Below are positions 52,111-61,493 of a stretch of DNA of 64,000 bases, piece by piece. Within the stretch, counting starts at the first letter, position 1; every line of letters starts with the position of its first letter. Source of the DNA: Corynebacterium kalidii (lineage in GTDB: Bacteria > Actinomycetota > Actinomycetes > Mycobacteriales > Mycobacteriaceae); assembly GCF_022869005.1 (NCBI RefSeq), contig NZ_JALIEA010000016.1, positions 1 through 64,000 on the forward strand, in the 5' to 3' direction. A program made the translations under genes and the position numbers. The notes beneath the pieces are model-generated. The model did no database searches, was not told the DNA's origin, and saw only the letters and a list, made by a program, of their open reading frames with translations.

Positions 52111-52248
52111 CAGACCTCTCGGTCTAGGGGATTTTCAACTTTCTACCTGCAATGACAAATATCGTTTGTGCCCTTACCTGGGATTCTGGTTGCTCAGCTG
52201 CGCACTCTGCTCTAGTCTGGTGACTCATAACGCAGACCGACCGGTCTG
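52111..52248 (+). promoter_or_regulatory. cysHDNYZ promoter with two McbR-like operators
   Basis: Operator CAGAC-CTCTCG-GTCTA at 52111-52126 and CAGAC-CGACCG-GTCTG at 52233-52248. Between them, -35 TTGCTC (52190-52195) and -10 TAGTCT (52213-52218) with a 17-nt spacer. The upstream operator is 102 bp before the -10, against 107 bp at cysI. The rest of the 51969-52341 gap holds no gene. Confidence 0.7.
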
Positions 52249-52341
52249 TTGGGCGCCGTTCGGACTGCGTCGGACAATGACGAGACGACAGCCTGACACC
52301 TCAATCCCCGACTGACAACCCCCGACTGAAGAAGAGCAGCA

Positions 52342-53187
52342 ATGACGAACACAGGACCAGACGTCGGCTTCACGGCGTTCACCGGCCTGATCGGTGCGTC
52401 CGGGGTGGACGGCGTCCCGGGAGCGGACGACGCCCGGGACCTCACCGACCCCGAGGTCAGCCCCCCTGGTGTCCCCACCACCACGACACCACTCGACGAG
52501 GAGCAGACCGCGGCACACCGTGCACTGGTCGACCAGTGGAACGACAGGTTGGAAGGGGCCACCGCCGAGGAGATCCTCGACTGGGTCAACGAGCACGTCT
52601 CCGGCACCGTCGCGGTGACGATGTCGATGCAGGACACCGTCCTGGCGGAACTGACCGAGGGACGCGTCCACGACGCCGAGATGGTCTTCCTCGACACCGG
52701 CTACCACTTCGACGAGACCCTGGACGTGGCCCGTGAGGTCGACGCGCGCTACAGCCTCCCGCTGCGCACCGTCGAACCGGCCTACTCCGTGGCCGGGCAG
52801 GACGAGACCTACGGCCGTGACCTGTACAAGCGCAACCCCACCGCCTGCTGCCGGATGCGCAAGGTCGAGCCCCTCGCCAGGATGCTCGACCCCTACGAGG
52901 CGTGGATCTCGGGCGTGAAGCGGGTCGACAGCGAACTGCGCAAGGACACCCCGATCCTGGACGTCGACCGCACCGGCCGGCTGAAGATCAACCCCCTCGC
53001 CGCGTGGACGGACGAGGACGTCGAGGCCTACATCGAGTCCCACGACCTGATCGTCCACCCGCTGACCAGGCAGGGCTACCCGTCCATCGGGTGCGCGACC
53101 TGCACCCTGCCGGTGGCTCCCGGCGACGACCCCCGTTCCGGCCGCTGGGCCAACTCCTCCAAGACAGAATGCGGACTCCACCTGTGA
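52342..53187 (+). CDS. cysH: adenylyl-sulfate (APS) reductase
   Basis: The 281-residue enzyme reduces APS to sulfite. Iron-sulfur cysteines are in TACCRMRK and GCATCT, the catalytic Cys in KTECGLHL at the C-terminus. The CC...CxxC arrangement marks the APS (4Fe-4S) type rather than the PAPS type. The N-terminal ~50 residues are variable and Pro/Thr-rich. It leads cysHDNYZ, all joined by short overlaps. Confidence 0.95.
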   Translation: MTNTGPDVGFTAFTGLIGASGVDGVPGADDARDLTDPEVSPPGVPTTTTPLDEEQTAAHRALVDQWNDRLEGATAEEILDWVNEHVSGTVAVTMSMQDTVLAELTEGRVHDAEMVFLDTGYHFDETLDVAREVDARYSLPLRTVEPAYSVAGQDETYGRDLYKRNPTACCRMRKVEPLARMLDPYEAWISGVKRVDSELRKDTPILDVDRTGRLKINPLAAWTDEDVEAYIESHDLIVHPLTRQGYPSIGCATCTLPVAPGDDPRSGRWANSSKTECGLHL

Positions 53188-54101
53188 CTACCACGACAGA
53201 ACTCCCCACGCTCAGCCCCCACCTGGCCAGCCTCGAGGCGGAGGCCATCGAGATCCTCCGGGAGGTCGCCGGCCAGTTCGAACGCCCGGCCCTGCTGTTC
53301 TCCGGCGGGAAGGACTCGGTCGTCGTCCTGGAACTGGCCAAGCGGGCCTTCGCCCCTGCCGCCGTGCCGTTCGAGCTGGTGCACGTCGACACCGGACACA
53401 ACTTCCCCGAGGTCATCGAGTTCCGCGACCGCGTCGCCGAGGACCCGCGCATCACCCTGCACGTGGCACATGTGCAGGACTGGATCGACTCCGGTGCCGT
53501 CCAGGAACGTCCCGACGGCACCCGCAACCCGCTGCAGACCGTGCCGCTGGTCGAGACGATCCAGCAGCGCGGATACGACGCCGTGCTCGGCGGCGCCCGC
53601 CGCGACGAGGAGAAGGCCCGCGCCAAGGAGCGCGTCTTCTCGGTGCGCGACTCCTTCGGCGGCTGGAACCCGCGCCGGCAGCGTCCGGAGCTGTGGGGCC
53701 TGTACAACGGCCGCCACCAGGCGGGCGAGAACATCCGTGTCTTCCCGATCTCCAACTGGACCGAGGCCGACATCTGGGACTACCTGCGCGCCCGCGACGT
53801 GGAGATCCCCGGGATCTACTACGCCCACGAGCGCGAGGTCTTCGACCGCGGTGGCATGTGGCTGACCGCCGGCGACTGGGGCGGACCGTCCGACGACGAG
53901 GTCGTGGAGACCCGGACCGTGCGCTACCGCACCGTCGGCGACATGTCCTGCACCGGCGCCGTGCTGTCGGACGCGGCCACCATCGACGACGTCATCGACG
54001 AGATCCGCCTGTCCACCACCACCGAACGTGGCGCCACCCGTGCCGACGACAAACTCTCCGAGTCCTCCATGGAGGACCGCAAGAAGGAAGGCTACTTCTG
54101 A
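53184..54101 (+). CDS. cysD: sulfate adenylyltransferase subunit 2
   Basis: The 305-residue subunit has the PP-loop FSGGKDSVVVLELA and makes APS from sulfate and ATP with CysN. Other motifs are VDTGHNFPEVIEFRD, GGARRDEEKARAKERVFS and FPISNWTEADIWDY. GTG 53184 overlaps the cysH stop (GTGA) and gives the family's usual length; ATG 53169 is possible. The stop overlaps the cysN ATG. Confidence 0.96.
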   Translation: MTTTTELPTLSPHLASLEAEAIEILREVAGQFERPALLFSGGKDSVVVLELAKRAFAPAAVPFELVHVDTGHNFPEVIEFRDRVAEDPRITLHVAHVQDWIDSGAVQERPDGTRNPLQTVPLVETIQQRGYDAVLGGARRDEEKARAKERVFSVRDSFGGWNPRRQRPELWGLYNGRHQAGENIRVFPISNWTEADIWDYLRARDVEIPGIYYAHEREVFDRGGMWLTAGDWGGPSDDEVVETRTVRYRTVGDMSCTGAVLSDAATIDDVIDEIRLSTTTERGATRADDKLSESSMEDRKKEGYF

Positions 54102-55468
54102 TGACCGCCGCCACCATCGAGTCCGCCGGAGCCACCGGGGCCAGCGGCGACGCTGCGACCTCGACGACCCCGACAACCCTGCCCACCCTGCGCCTGTGCA
54201 CCGCCGGCTCCGTCGACGACGGCAAGTCCACCTTCGTCGGACGCCTGCTGCACGACACCAAGTCCATCCTCGCCGACCAGTACGAGGCGGTGGAACGGGT
54301 GTCCGCCGCCAAGGGACTGGAGAACCCCGACCTCTCCCTGCTGGTCGACGGACTGCGCGCGGAGCGCGAGCAGGGCATCACCATCGACGTGGCCTACCGC
54401 TACTTCGCCACCGACAAGCGCTCCTTCATCCTCGCCGACTGCCCGGGGCATGTGCAGTACACCCGCAACACCGTCACCGGACTGTCGACGTCCGACCTGG
54501 TCATCGTGCTCATCGACGCGCGTAACGGCGTGATCGAGCAGACCCGCCGTCACCTCACCGTCGCCGCGATGATGAAGACCTCCCACGTCGTCGTCGCCGT
54601 GAACAAGATCGACGCCGTCGACTTCGACGAGGGCGTGTTCCGTTCGATCACCGCCGAGGTACGCGAACTCGCCGAGCAGCTCGGACTCCCCAAGATCGAC
54701 GTCGTGCCGACCTCGGCGCTGCTCGGCGACAACGTCGTCTCCCCGTCGGAGAACACTCCCTGGTACAGTGGGCCGACCGTCCTGGACATCCTGGAGACCG
54801 CCCGCCCGGCCCGCGTGAACGCCGGCAAGACCCGCGGTCTGCGGTTCCCGGTGCAGGTCGTCATCCGTGACCACGCCACCGACTACCGCGGCTACGCCGG
54901 ACGGCTGACCTCCGGGTCGGTCAGCGTCGGTGAGCAGGTCACCGTCGGCGGCGATGGCGGACGGACGACCACGGTCGTCGGCATCGACGGTCCCGCCGGC
55001 GGGCAGGACCGGGCCGTCCGCGGGGAGTCGGTCACCCTGCGCCTCGCCGACGACATCGACATCTCCCGCGGTGACCTCATCGCCACCGAGGTCGAGGGCG
55101 ACGCACTGCCCACCCCGTCGAACCAGGTCACCGCACTGGTCTTCCAGCTCGCCGAGACCCCGGTGAAGCTGCGGGGCAACGTGCTGCTGCGCTACGGCTC
55201 GGCCACGGTGCGGGCACGTGTCGACGAGATCGTCAGCCGGGTCCACATCCTCGACGAGGACGAGACCGCCGCCGACGGCGACCTGGGCAGCGAACTGGCG
55301 CTCAACGACATCGCCGAGGTGCGGGTGACCGTCGCCGAGCCACTGCCGTTCGAGGCCTACCGCCGTGGCGGCCGGGTCGGGTCCTTCCTGCTGGTCAACC
55401 CATCCACCGGTGACACCCTCACCGCAGGTCTGGTCACCGAGGACCCCGAGAGCCTCGTCGGACGCTGA
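54101..55468 (+). CDS. cysN: sulfate adenylyltransferase subunit 1 (GTPase)
   Basis: The 455-residue regulatory GTPase drives APS formation. GTPase motifs are AGSVDDGKSTF (G1), DCPGHVQY (G3) and NKIDAVDF (G4), followed by EF-Tu-like barrels. There is no CysC kinase fusion, which is consistent with the use of APS reductase. It overlaps both neighbours by TGATG junctions. Confidence 0.96.
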   Translation: MTAATIESAGATGASGDAATSTTPTTLPTLRLCTAGSVDDGKSTFVGRLLHDTKSILADQYEAVERVSAAKGLENPDLSLLVDGLRAEREQGITIDVAYRYFATDKRSFILADCPGHVQYTRNTVTGLSTSDLVIVLIDARNGVIEQTRRHLTVAAMMKTSHVVVAVNKIDAVDFDEGVFRSITAEVRELAEQLGLPKIDVVPTSALLGDNVVSPSENTPWYSGPTVLDILETARPARVNAGKTRGLRFPVQVVIRDHATDYRGYAGRLTSGSVSVGEQVTVGGDGGRTTTVVGIDGPAGGQDRAVRGESVTLRLADDIDISRGDLIATEVEGDALPTPSNQVTALVFQLAETPVKLRGNVLLRYGSATVRARVDEIVSRVHILDEDETAADGDLGSELALNDIAEVRVTVAEPLPFEAYRRGGRVGSFLLVNPSTGDTLTAGLVTEDPESLVGR

Positions 55469-56238
55469 TGCACCCGTCCGCCGCGCCGCCCGTCGTCTGC
55501 CTCGCCCACGGGTCCCGGCACCCGGAGGCGGACGCGACGGTGGCGGACATCGCCCGTGCCGTGGCCGCACTGACCGGACGCGACACGAGGGCCGCCTACC
55601 TCGACTTCTCACCGCTGACCCCCACCACCGTGGCGCGCCTGCTCGCCGCGGAGGGCCACAGCGGGGCGGCCGTCGTGCCGCTGCTGTTCACCACGGCCTT
55701 CCACATGACCACCGACGTGCCCGAGGCACTGGCGGCGGCCACCGCGGAGACCGGTCTGACACTCCACCAGACCGACGGCATCGGCAGCGGTGACGACCTC
55801 GCCGAGGTCCTGGCCTCCCGGGTCGCCGCCGACGCCGACCATCTCGTCCTCTACTCGGTCGGCTCCAGCGTCCCCGGCGCCAACGCGCGCGTCGCCGGAC
55901 TGGCGGACGCGGTGGGGCGCCGGCTCGGCGTCCCCGCCCGCTCCATCGTCGCCACCGGCGGTCCCGGAACCGGGCCGGACGCCCTGGTGGCCCACGTGGA
56001 GGACGCCGTCCGCAAGGGCGCCCGGCGGGTGGCCGTGGAACCGCTGTTCATCTGTCCCGGAACCCTCTGGGACAGCGCAGTCCGGGCCGTCCAGGCTGTC
56101 CGGGCCACCCCGGGCGGGGACGGCCCGTCGGTCGCCGACGCCGTGACCACCGGCCACCCGCTCGGGACCGCCGTCGCCCCACTGATCGCCGCACGCCTGA
56201 CCACCCGTGTCCCGGAACAGGACGGAGGAACCACCTGA
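55468..56238 (+). CDS. cysY: sirohydrochlorin chelatase-like protein (CbiX/SirB type)
   Basis: The 256-residue protein probably inserts iron into sirohydrochlorin to make siroheme for CysI. It has two repeated halves with chelatase features: LAHGSRHPEADATVADIA, VPLLFTTAFHMTTDVPEAL, YSVGSSVPGANARVAGLADAV and EPLFICPGTLWDSAVRAV. The place in the operon matches C. glutamicum cysY. It overlaps cysN (TGATG) and cysZ (TGATG). Confidence 0.87.
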   Translation: MHPSAAPPVVCLAHGSRHPEADATVADIARAVAALTGRDTRAAYLDFSPLTPTTVARLLAAEGHSGAAVVPLLFTTAFHMTTDVPEALAAATAETGLTLHQTDGIGSGDDLAEVLASRVAADADHLVLYSVGSSVPGANARVAGLADAVGRRLGVPARSIVATGGPGTGPDALVAHVEDAVRKGARRVAVEPLFICPGTLWDSAVRAVQAVRATPGGDGPSVADAVTTGHPLGTAVAPLIAARLTTRVPEQDGGTT

Positions 56239-57221
56239 TGAAGCTGCTGTTGTTCGCCCTCGCCGGCCTGATGGCGCAGCTCGTCGACGGAGCCCTCGGC
56301 ATGGCCTTCGGGGTGACCGCGACGACGATGCTGATCCTGTCCGGCACCGCCCCGGCCCAGGCCAGCGCCGCGGTGCACTTCGCCGAGGTCGGCACGACCC
56401 TGTTCTCCGGGGTCGCCCACTGGCGTCTCAACAACGTCCACTGGCCCACCGTGGTCTTCCTCGGGATCCCCGGGGCGGTCGGCGCCTTCTTCGGCGCCAC
56501 CGTCCTCGCCGGACTGTCGGCGGAGTCGGCCGAACCCGTGGTCTCGGCCCTGCTGCTGATGCTCGGAGCCTATGTGCTGGTCCGCAGCATCCTGGTGCCG
56601 TGGAAGAAACGGGAACAGGCGACCGACGCCCCGGCGTCGTCGTCACGCAGGTCCCGGCTGGGCCTCGTCGCCCTCGGGCTCGGCGGCGGGTTCCTGGACG
56701 CCTCCGGTGGCGGCGGATGGGGACCGGTCACCACCTCGACACTGATGAGTGTGGGACGCAGTGAACCACGCAAGATCATCGGCACGGTCAACACGGCCGA
56801 GTTCCTCGTCGCCGTGGCCGCGTCCGCCGGCTTCATCATCGGTCTCGAACGCGTCCACGAGTCCTGGCAGCCGGTCCTCGGACTGCTCATCGGCGGGCTC
56901 GTCGCGGCACCGATCGCGGCGTGGATCGTCACGGTGGTCAAGCCGGATATCCTCGGCACCGTCGTCGGGGCCGTGCTGGTCGCCCTCAACGGGGTACGGG
57001 TCAGCGCCTCCCTCGGCTGGGTCGGGGTCGCGTTGGCGGTCACGGTCGTGGCGCTGTGCCTTGTCGCCGTCGTCCGGGGACTCCGGATGCGGCGGGCCGC
57101 ACGCGGTGCGGAGGAGCCGGGGCAGGACGTCGGGCAGGACGCTGGGCAGGACGCTGGGCAGGCGCCGGACGACGAGACCGGGCAAGTAGTTATCGCTGTA
57201 GAAAGACCTGGCGGTCCATAA
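56238..57221 (+). CDS. cysZ: TauE/SafE-family membrane transporter (CysZ of the corynebacterial cluster)
   Basis: The 327-residue protein has about eight helices and TauE/SafE motifs: MAQLVDGALGMAFGVTATT, HFAEVGTTLFSGVAHW, GGGFLDASGGGGWGPV and GTVNTAEFLVAVA. In C. glutamicum the equivalent gene is thought to import sulfate. It is not homologous to E. coli CysZ. The C-terminal tail has a GQD(V/A) repeat (GQDVGQDAGQDAGQ) encoded by a small tandem repeat. Confidence 0.88.
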   Translation: MKLLLFALAGLMAQLVDGALGMAFGVTATTMLILSGTAPAQASAAVHFAEVGTTLFSGVAHWRLNNVHWPTVVFLGIPGAVGAFFGATVLAGLSAESAEPVVSALLLMLGAYVLVRSILVPWKKREQATDAPASSSRRSRLGLVALGLGGGFLDASGGGGWGPVTTSTLMSVGRSEPRKIIGTVNTAEFLVAVAASAGFIIGLERVHESWQPVLGLLIGGLVAAPIAAWIVTVVKPDILGTVVGAVLVALNGVRVSASLGWVGVALAVTVVALCLVAVVRGLRMRRAARGAEEPGQDVGQDAGQDAGQAPDDETGQVVIAVERPGGP

Positions 57222-57421
57222 GCCGGGCGGCGTGCCCCGAACCACCCCCGCCAGAGTGGGGTAAGGCACAGCAACGGGGGTAGTGAGACCAACGAGACAG
57301 CACTCCGTTGGTTGCGCAGAGTGATTCGCGGCACAATGGTGGAGGAACATCCCCCTCCGCTCCGGGACCACCACCAGGTACCGGACCTGCCGGGGACCGT
57401 CAACCATGTGAAGGAGACCCC

Positions 57422-58837
57422 GTGACCGTTCGAGCAGTGCTCAGCCCGATCGCCACCGCCGCCGGACGTCGAGACGAACTGATCACCGACCTCTCAGGTC
57501 AGGTGACCGACATCTTCGATACGCTCCGTCCCGCCGCACCGGACTTCGGAGCCGCCCTCGACACCGCGCTGACCACGGACACGGCGGTACTCGTCGGGAC
57601 CGGCGAGCCCATGTTCGACTCGCGCCTGGCCGCCGCCGCCGGGGTCGCGCACTTCCTCGTCGCGGCAGGGGAGCAGGACCACCTCCAGCTGCAGCAGGTC
57701 TCCGGCCAGCTGGTGCGCTCGGGACGTGAGCCACGCGGGATCGCCCTGCTCGACCGGCCGGAGGCGACGTCCTCCGCACTGGAGTCCGAGGGCACCGCCG
57801 TGCCGTTCGTCGCGCTGGACTCCGTCCGCTCCGCCGAGGCCTGCACGCCGGTCATCGGCCCGGAATCCTTCGAGCGCAACCTGATCATCAAGGCACGTGA
57901 GGCCAAGGCGCACATCGTGCTGCCCGAGGGGGACGACGACCGTATCCTCCAGGCCGCCGACCAGCTGCTCGCCCGCCGGGTGTGCGACCTGACGATCCTC
58001 GGCGACCCCAGGAGCATCGCGGCCCGGGCGCATGAGCTCGGCCTCGACCTGAGCTCGGCCACCCTCACCGACCCCACCAGCGGGGACGACCTGGAGCGCT
58101 TCGCCGAGGAGTTCGCCGAACTGCGGAAGTCCAAGGGGGTGACCCTCGAGGAGGCCCGCGAGACGATGAAGGACATCTCCTACTACGCCACGATGATGAT
58201 CCACCTCGGCATGGCCGACGGCATGGTCTCCGGTGCAGCGCACACCACCGCCCACACCATCAAGCCCAGCTTCCAGATCATCAAGACCGCGCCGGACGCC
58301 TCCATCGTCTCGTCGATCTTCCTCATGGTCATGGACGGGGTGCTCTGGGCGTTCGGCGACTGCGCGGTGAACCCGAACCCCACACCGGAACAGCTCGCCG
58401 AGATCGCCGTCGTCTCCGCCCGGACCGCCGGCCAGTTCGGTATCGACGCCAAGGTCGCCATGCTGTCGTACTCCACCGGCAGCTCCGGGACCGGCGAGGA
58501 CGTCGAGGCCGTGGCACAGGCCGTCGCCATCGCCCGGGAGAAGGCCCCGGACCTCGGGGTGGACGGGCCGCTGCAGTTCGACGCCGCGGTCGTGGACTCG
58601 GTGGGGCAGAAGAAGATGCCGGGGTCGGATGTCGCCGGCAAGGCCACCGTCTTCGTGTTCCCCGACCTCAACGCCGGCAACATCACCTACAAGGCCGTGC
58701 AGCGCACCGCCGACGCCCTCGCCGTCGGCCCCATCCTGCAGGGGCTGAACAAGCCGGTCAACGACCTGTCCCGTGGGGCGACCGTCCCCGACATCGTCAA
58801 CACCGTCGCCATCACCGCCATCCAGGCCGGAAACTAA
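57422..58837 (+). CDS. pta: phosphate acetyltransferase
   Basis: The 471-residue enzyme interconverts acetyl-CoA and acetyl phosphate. An N-terminal DRTGG-like segment (about 1-150) precedes the catalytic PTA_PTB domain: AKAHIVLPEGDDDRILQAA, MADGMVSGAAHTTAHTIKPS, SYSTGSSGTGEDVE and NAGNITYKAVQRTA. It starts at GTG with AAGGAG. Upstream, TGGGGTAA and CGGGGGTA resemble the loose G4-6 motif of RamA sites; that is weak evidence. ackA follows after 15 nt. Confidence 0.95.
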   Translation: MTVRAVLSPIATAAGRRDELITDLSGQVTDIFDTLRPAAPDFGAALDTALTTDTAVLVGTGEPMFDSRLAAAAGVAHFLVAAGEQDHLQLQQVSGQLVRSGREPRGIALLDRPEATSSALESEGTAVPFVALDSVRSAEACTPVIGPESFERNLIIKAREAKAHIVLPEGDDDRILQAADQLLARRVCDLTILGDPRSIAARAHELGLDLSSATLTDPTSGDDLERFAEEFAELRKSKGVTLEEARETMKDISYYATMMIHLGMADGMVSGAAHTTAHTIKPSFQIIKTAPDASIVSSIFLMVMDGVLWAFGDCAVNPNPTPEQLAEIAVVSARTAGQFGIDAKVAMLSYSTGSSGTGEDVEAVAQAVAIAREKAPDLGVDGPLQFDAAVVDSVGQKKMPGSDVAGKATVFVFPDLNAGNITYKAVQRTADALAVGPILQGLNKPVNDLSRGATVPDIVNTVAITAIQAGN

Positions 58838-58852
58838 CCGAAAGGCCCGCAC

Positions 58853-60070
58853 ATGACCTCGAGTACCACGTACGTCCTCGTCCTCAACTCCGGTTCCTCG
58901 TCCATCAAGTTCCAGGTCATCGACCTGAACGCGGACGTCCAGGCCGGGCCGTTCCTCTCCGGCCTCGTCGAGCAGATCGGTGAGAGCCGTGGCCACATCA
59001 AGCTCGTCACCGAGGACCAGACCATCGAGGACCGCCGTCCGATCCTCAGCCACTCCGTCGGCCTGGAGCGCGCCTTCGGCATGATGTCCCTGCTCGGCGT
59101 CGGCCCGCAGGACCTCGACATCTCCGCCGTCGGGCACCGTGTGGTCCACGGCGGCAACAAGTTCTCCGAGCCGGTGGTCATCACCGACAAGGTCGTCGAC
59201 GAGATCCGTACCCTGGTCCCGCTCGCGCCGCTGCACAACCCGGCGAACATCGACGGCATCGAGAACGCCCGCACGCTGCTGCCGGACGTCAAGCACGTCG
59301 CCGTGTTCGACACCGCCTTCTTCCACAGCCTGCCGGAGGCGGCGTCCCGCTACGCCCTGAACCGCGAGATCGCCGACCAGTACCACATCCGGCGCTACGG
59401 CTTCCACGGCACCAGCCACGAGTACGTCTCCGCCCTGGTGCCGAAGATCCTGGGCAAGAACGCCGAGGACATCAACCAGATCACCCTCCACCTGGGCAAC
59501 GGTGCCTCGATGGCGGCGATCCGGGGCGGGAAGCCGATCGACACCACCATGGGCCTGACCCCGCTGGAGGGCCTGGTCATGGGTACCCGTACCGGTGACA
59601 TCGACGCCGGTATCATCTTCCACCTCTACCGCGAGGGCAAGATGACCATCGACGAGATCGACACGCTGTTCAACAAGCGTTCCGGTCTGAAGGGGCTCGC
59701 CGGCGCCAACGACTTCCGCCTGATCCAGGAGCTCATCAACGAGGGCGACGAGAACGCCAAGGAGGCCTACGACATCTACGTCCACCGGGTCCGCCGGTAC
59801 GTCGGTGCGTTCATGCTGGAACTGGGCCGTCTCGACGCCGTGGTGTTCACCGCCGGCGTCGGCGAGAACCACGTGGGTATCCGCCGCGACACGATGGCCG
59901 ACCTGGAGAACTTCGGCATCATCATCGACGAGTCGCGCAACCAGAACGACGAGGGTGTCAAGGGACCGCGCGTGATCTCCTCCGACGACTCGGCGGTGAA
60001 GGTGCTCGTGGTCCCGACGAACGAGGAGCTGGCCATCGCCAGGGCCGCGCAGGAGCTGTCCGAGGCGTAA
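58853..60070 (+). CDS. ackA: acetate kinase
   Basis: The 405-residue enzyme transfers phosphate between acetyl phosphate and ADP. Motifs are [73 protein letters not shown] and [15 protein letters not shown]. It is cotranscribed with pta; pta-ackA-pknG order resembles C. glutamicum. It has a strong AAAGG ribosome site. Confidence 0.97.
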   Translation: MTSSTTYVLVLNSGSSSIKFQVIDLNADVQAGPFLSGLVEQIGESRGHIKLVTEDQTIEDRRPILSHSVGLERAFGMMSLLGVGPQDLDISAVGHRVVHGGNKFSEPVVITDKVVDEIRTLVPLAPLHNPANIDGIENARTLLPDVKHVAVFDTAFFHSLPEAASRYALNREIADQYHIRRYGFHGTSHEYVSALVPKILGKNAEDINQITLHLGNGASMAAIRGGKPIDTTMGLTPLEGLVMGTRTGDIDAGIIFHLYREGKMTIDEIDTLFNKRSGLKGLAGANDFRLIQELINEGDENAKEAYDIYVHRVRRYVGAFMLELGRLDAVVFTAGVGENHVGIRRDTMADLENFGIIIDESRNQNDEGVKGPRVISSDDSAVKVLVVPTNEELAIARAAQELSEA

Positions 60071-60253
60071 AAGGGGCGGAAGGCTGCCTCGGCAGGGGGA
60101 GGCGACGAGGTGGCCCGACCGTGCTTCCTGACCGCGGCGATCTATGTACGTGCAGGTCGCCGCGTTGGTGTTGTCGGGGGACGCGTAATCCGTGACATGG
60201 GGGCGTCCTCCGGTAGGCTTGCCACCGTTATCCGAGGGGACGACGGGGAGTAC

Positions 60254-61351
60254 ATGGGGTACCAGGGGGACGCGCTCGACAACGACATCATCCGACGGCG
60301 CCGGACGCCGGTGCACGTGCGTCGGACGGTCCGGCCGGTCACACCGGCGCAGCACCGCAGCTGTGGACATCGGGGGCGCGACGACGCTTTCACCGAGGTC
60401 AACGGTTTCTGGATCCCGACCGCCGCCGTCCGGAAGCCCGCGGTCGTGGACGTCGGGGCCCGTGGGCATCCGCGGAGGATCGGCTATGACCTGGAGGCGT
60501 TGACCCGGGCCCGGCTGACCCACCTCGTGCACCCCGGATGGACGGCCGCCGCGTGGACGGCGGCGTCGGTCTGGGGGCTGCCGTACTTCTGCTACAACGC
60601 CGACACCTGCGTCCTTTCCGGCGGTGACCGCAGGATCGCCACACACGCAGGTGAGGTGACCCGGCACCGCCGTGCCGGATGGATGAGAGACCGTGGACCG
60701 GTGACCGGCGTCGATCCGTTGTTCCCCGACCTCCCGGTCACCGCACCGGTGCTCACGGTGATCCACTGTCTACGGTCCCTGCGTGCGGAGGAACACTCCT
60801 GGGAGGTTCCACCCGGCACAGGGATGACCGACGTGGCGGTGCGGATGGTGCAGTTCATCGACGCCGTCTGCCAGCTGTTCGACATCGGGCCGGAGCAGCT
60901 CCCCGATGCGTGCGCCGGGTTGTACCCGCGGCGTGACCTGGAACGGATGGTGTCGCTCGCCGACCGCGGTGGTGAGTCGCCGATGGAGACGGTTCTGCGT
61001 CTGCAGCTGTACGGGTTGCTCGGGAACGAGACCGCCGGGAGGTTCATCCCCCAACTGGTCATCCACCGCGACGGGAGTACCGTCGACCCGGTGCACACGG
61101 GGAACCCGGTGGGTGGCGGGGTCGTGGCGCGGGTCGACTTCGGCTGCCCGGAATGGAAGCTGGCGATCCAGTACGACGGTGCCGACCACCTGGCCAGGAA
61201 CAGACGGGACCGCGATTCGCGGATCGGTGCGGAGCTGGCGAACCTGGGCTGGCACGTCCTGCGACTGACCTACGGGCATCTGAGGGATCCGGAGCTGCTG
61301 CGTCAGACCGTCGTCGACGGGATCATGCTGGCACGTCGTCGGCTGTCGTGA
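60254..61351 (+). CDS. DUF559-type protein, paralogue 2
   Basis: This 365-residue protein was started at ATG 60254, which lies about 35 nt after a plausible -10 (TAGGCT at 60213). It resembles the protein at 16731-17816 in layout: an N-terminal helical/winged part, then SPMETVLRLQLYGLLG and a nuclease-like C-terminus RVDFGCPEWKLAIQYDGADH followed by LANLGWHVLRLTYG. Charge pattern YDG-(A/G)-H is shared. Function is unknown, possibly DNA-end recognition or defence. It stands between ackA and the convergent pknG. Confidence 0.72.
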   Translation: MGYQGDALDNDIIRRRRTPVHVRRTVRPVTPAQHRSCGHRGRDDAFTEVNGFWIPTAAVRKPAVVDVGARGHPRRIGYDLEALTRARLTHLVHPGWTAAAWTAASVWGLPYFCYNADTCVLSGGDRRIATHAGEVTRHRRAGWMRDRGPVTGVDPLFPDLPVTAPVLTVIHCLRSLRAEEHSWEVPPGTGMTDVAVRMVQFIDAVCQLFDIGPEQLPDACAGLYPRRDLERMVSLADRGGESPMETVLRLQLYGLLGNETAGRFIPQLVIHRDGSTVDPVHTGNPVGGGVVARVDFGCPEWKLAIQYDGADHLARNRRDRDSRIGAELANLGWHVLRLTYGHLRDPELLRQTVVDGIMLARRRLS

Positions 61352-61379
61352 GGCCACCGGTGTCCCGGCACCTGTCATG

Positions 61380-61453
61380 GATTACGCCTCGCTTCGGCGC
61401 GAATCGGTAAAACCCCAGGTCGCGCCTGTTACCAGTGGGGCGACGGCGTAATC
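61380..61453. other. structured element between convergent genes (possible three-way junction or terminator)
   Basis: GATTACGCC (61380-61388) pairs with GGCGTAATC (61445-61453). Inside are a TCGC-TTCG-GCGA type hairpin and a second stem GGTAA...TTACC holding AGG-TCGCG-CCT. The layout is between the DUF559 paralogue and pknG. A transcript structure or cruciform is possible; no tRNA is recognisable. Confidence 0.4.
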
Positions 61454-61493
61454 GGCGTACTGAGGCGGCGGGGGCCGACGGCGCCGGGTCAGC

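Noticed and set aside
57494..60766. A very long open frame on the minus strand opposite pta and ackA (over 1,000 codons).
   Set aside because: It is a GC-skew shadow of two well-supported enzymes; no family motif or ribosome site was found. Similar long antisense frames opposite metE (21889-24381), the opu genes (12286-13980) and the YhgE genes (29154-31439) were rejected for the same reason.
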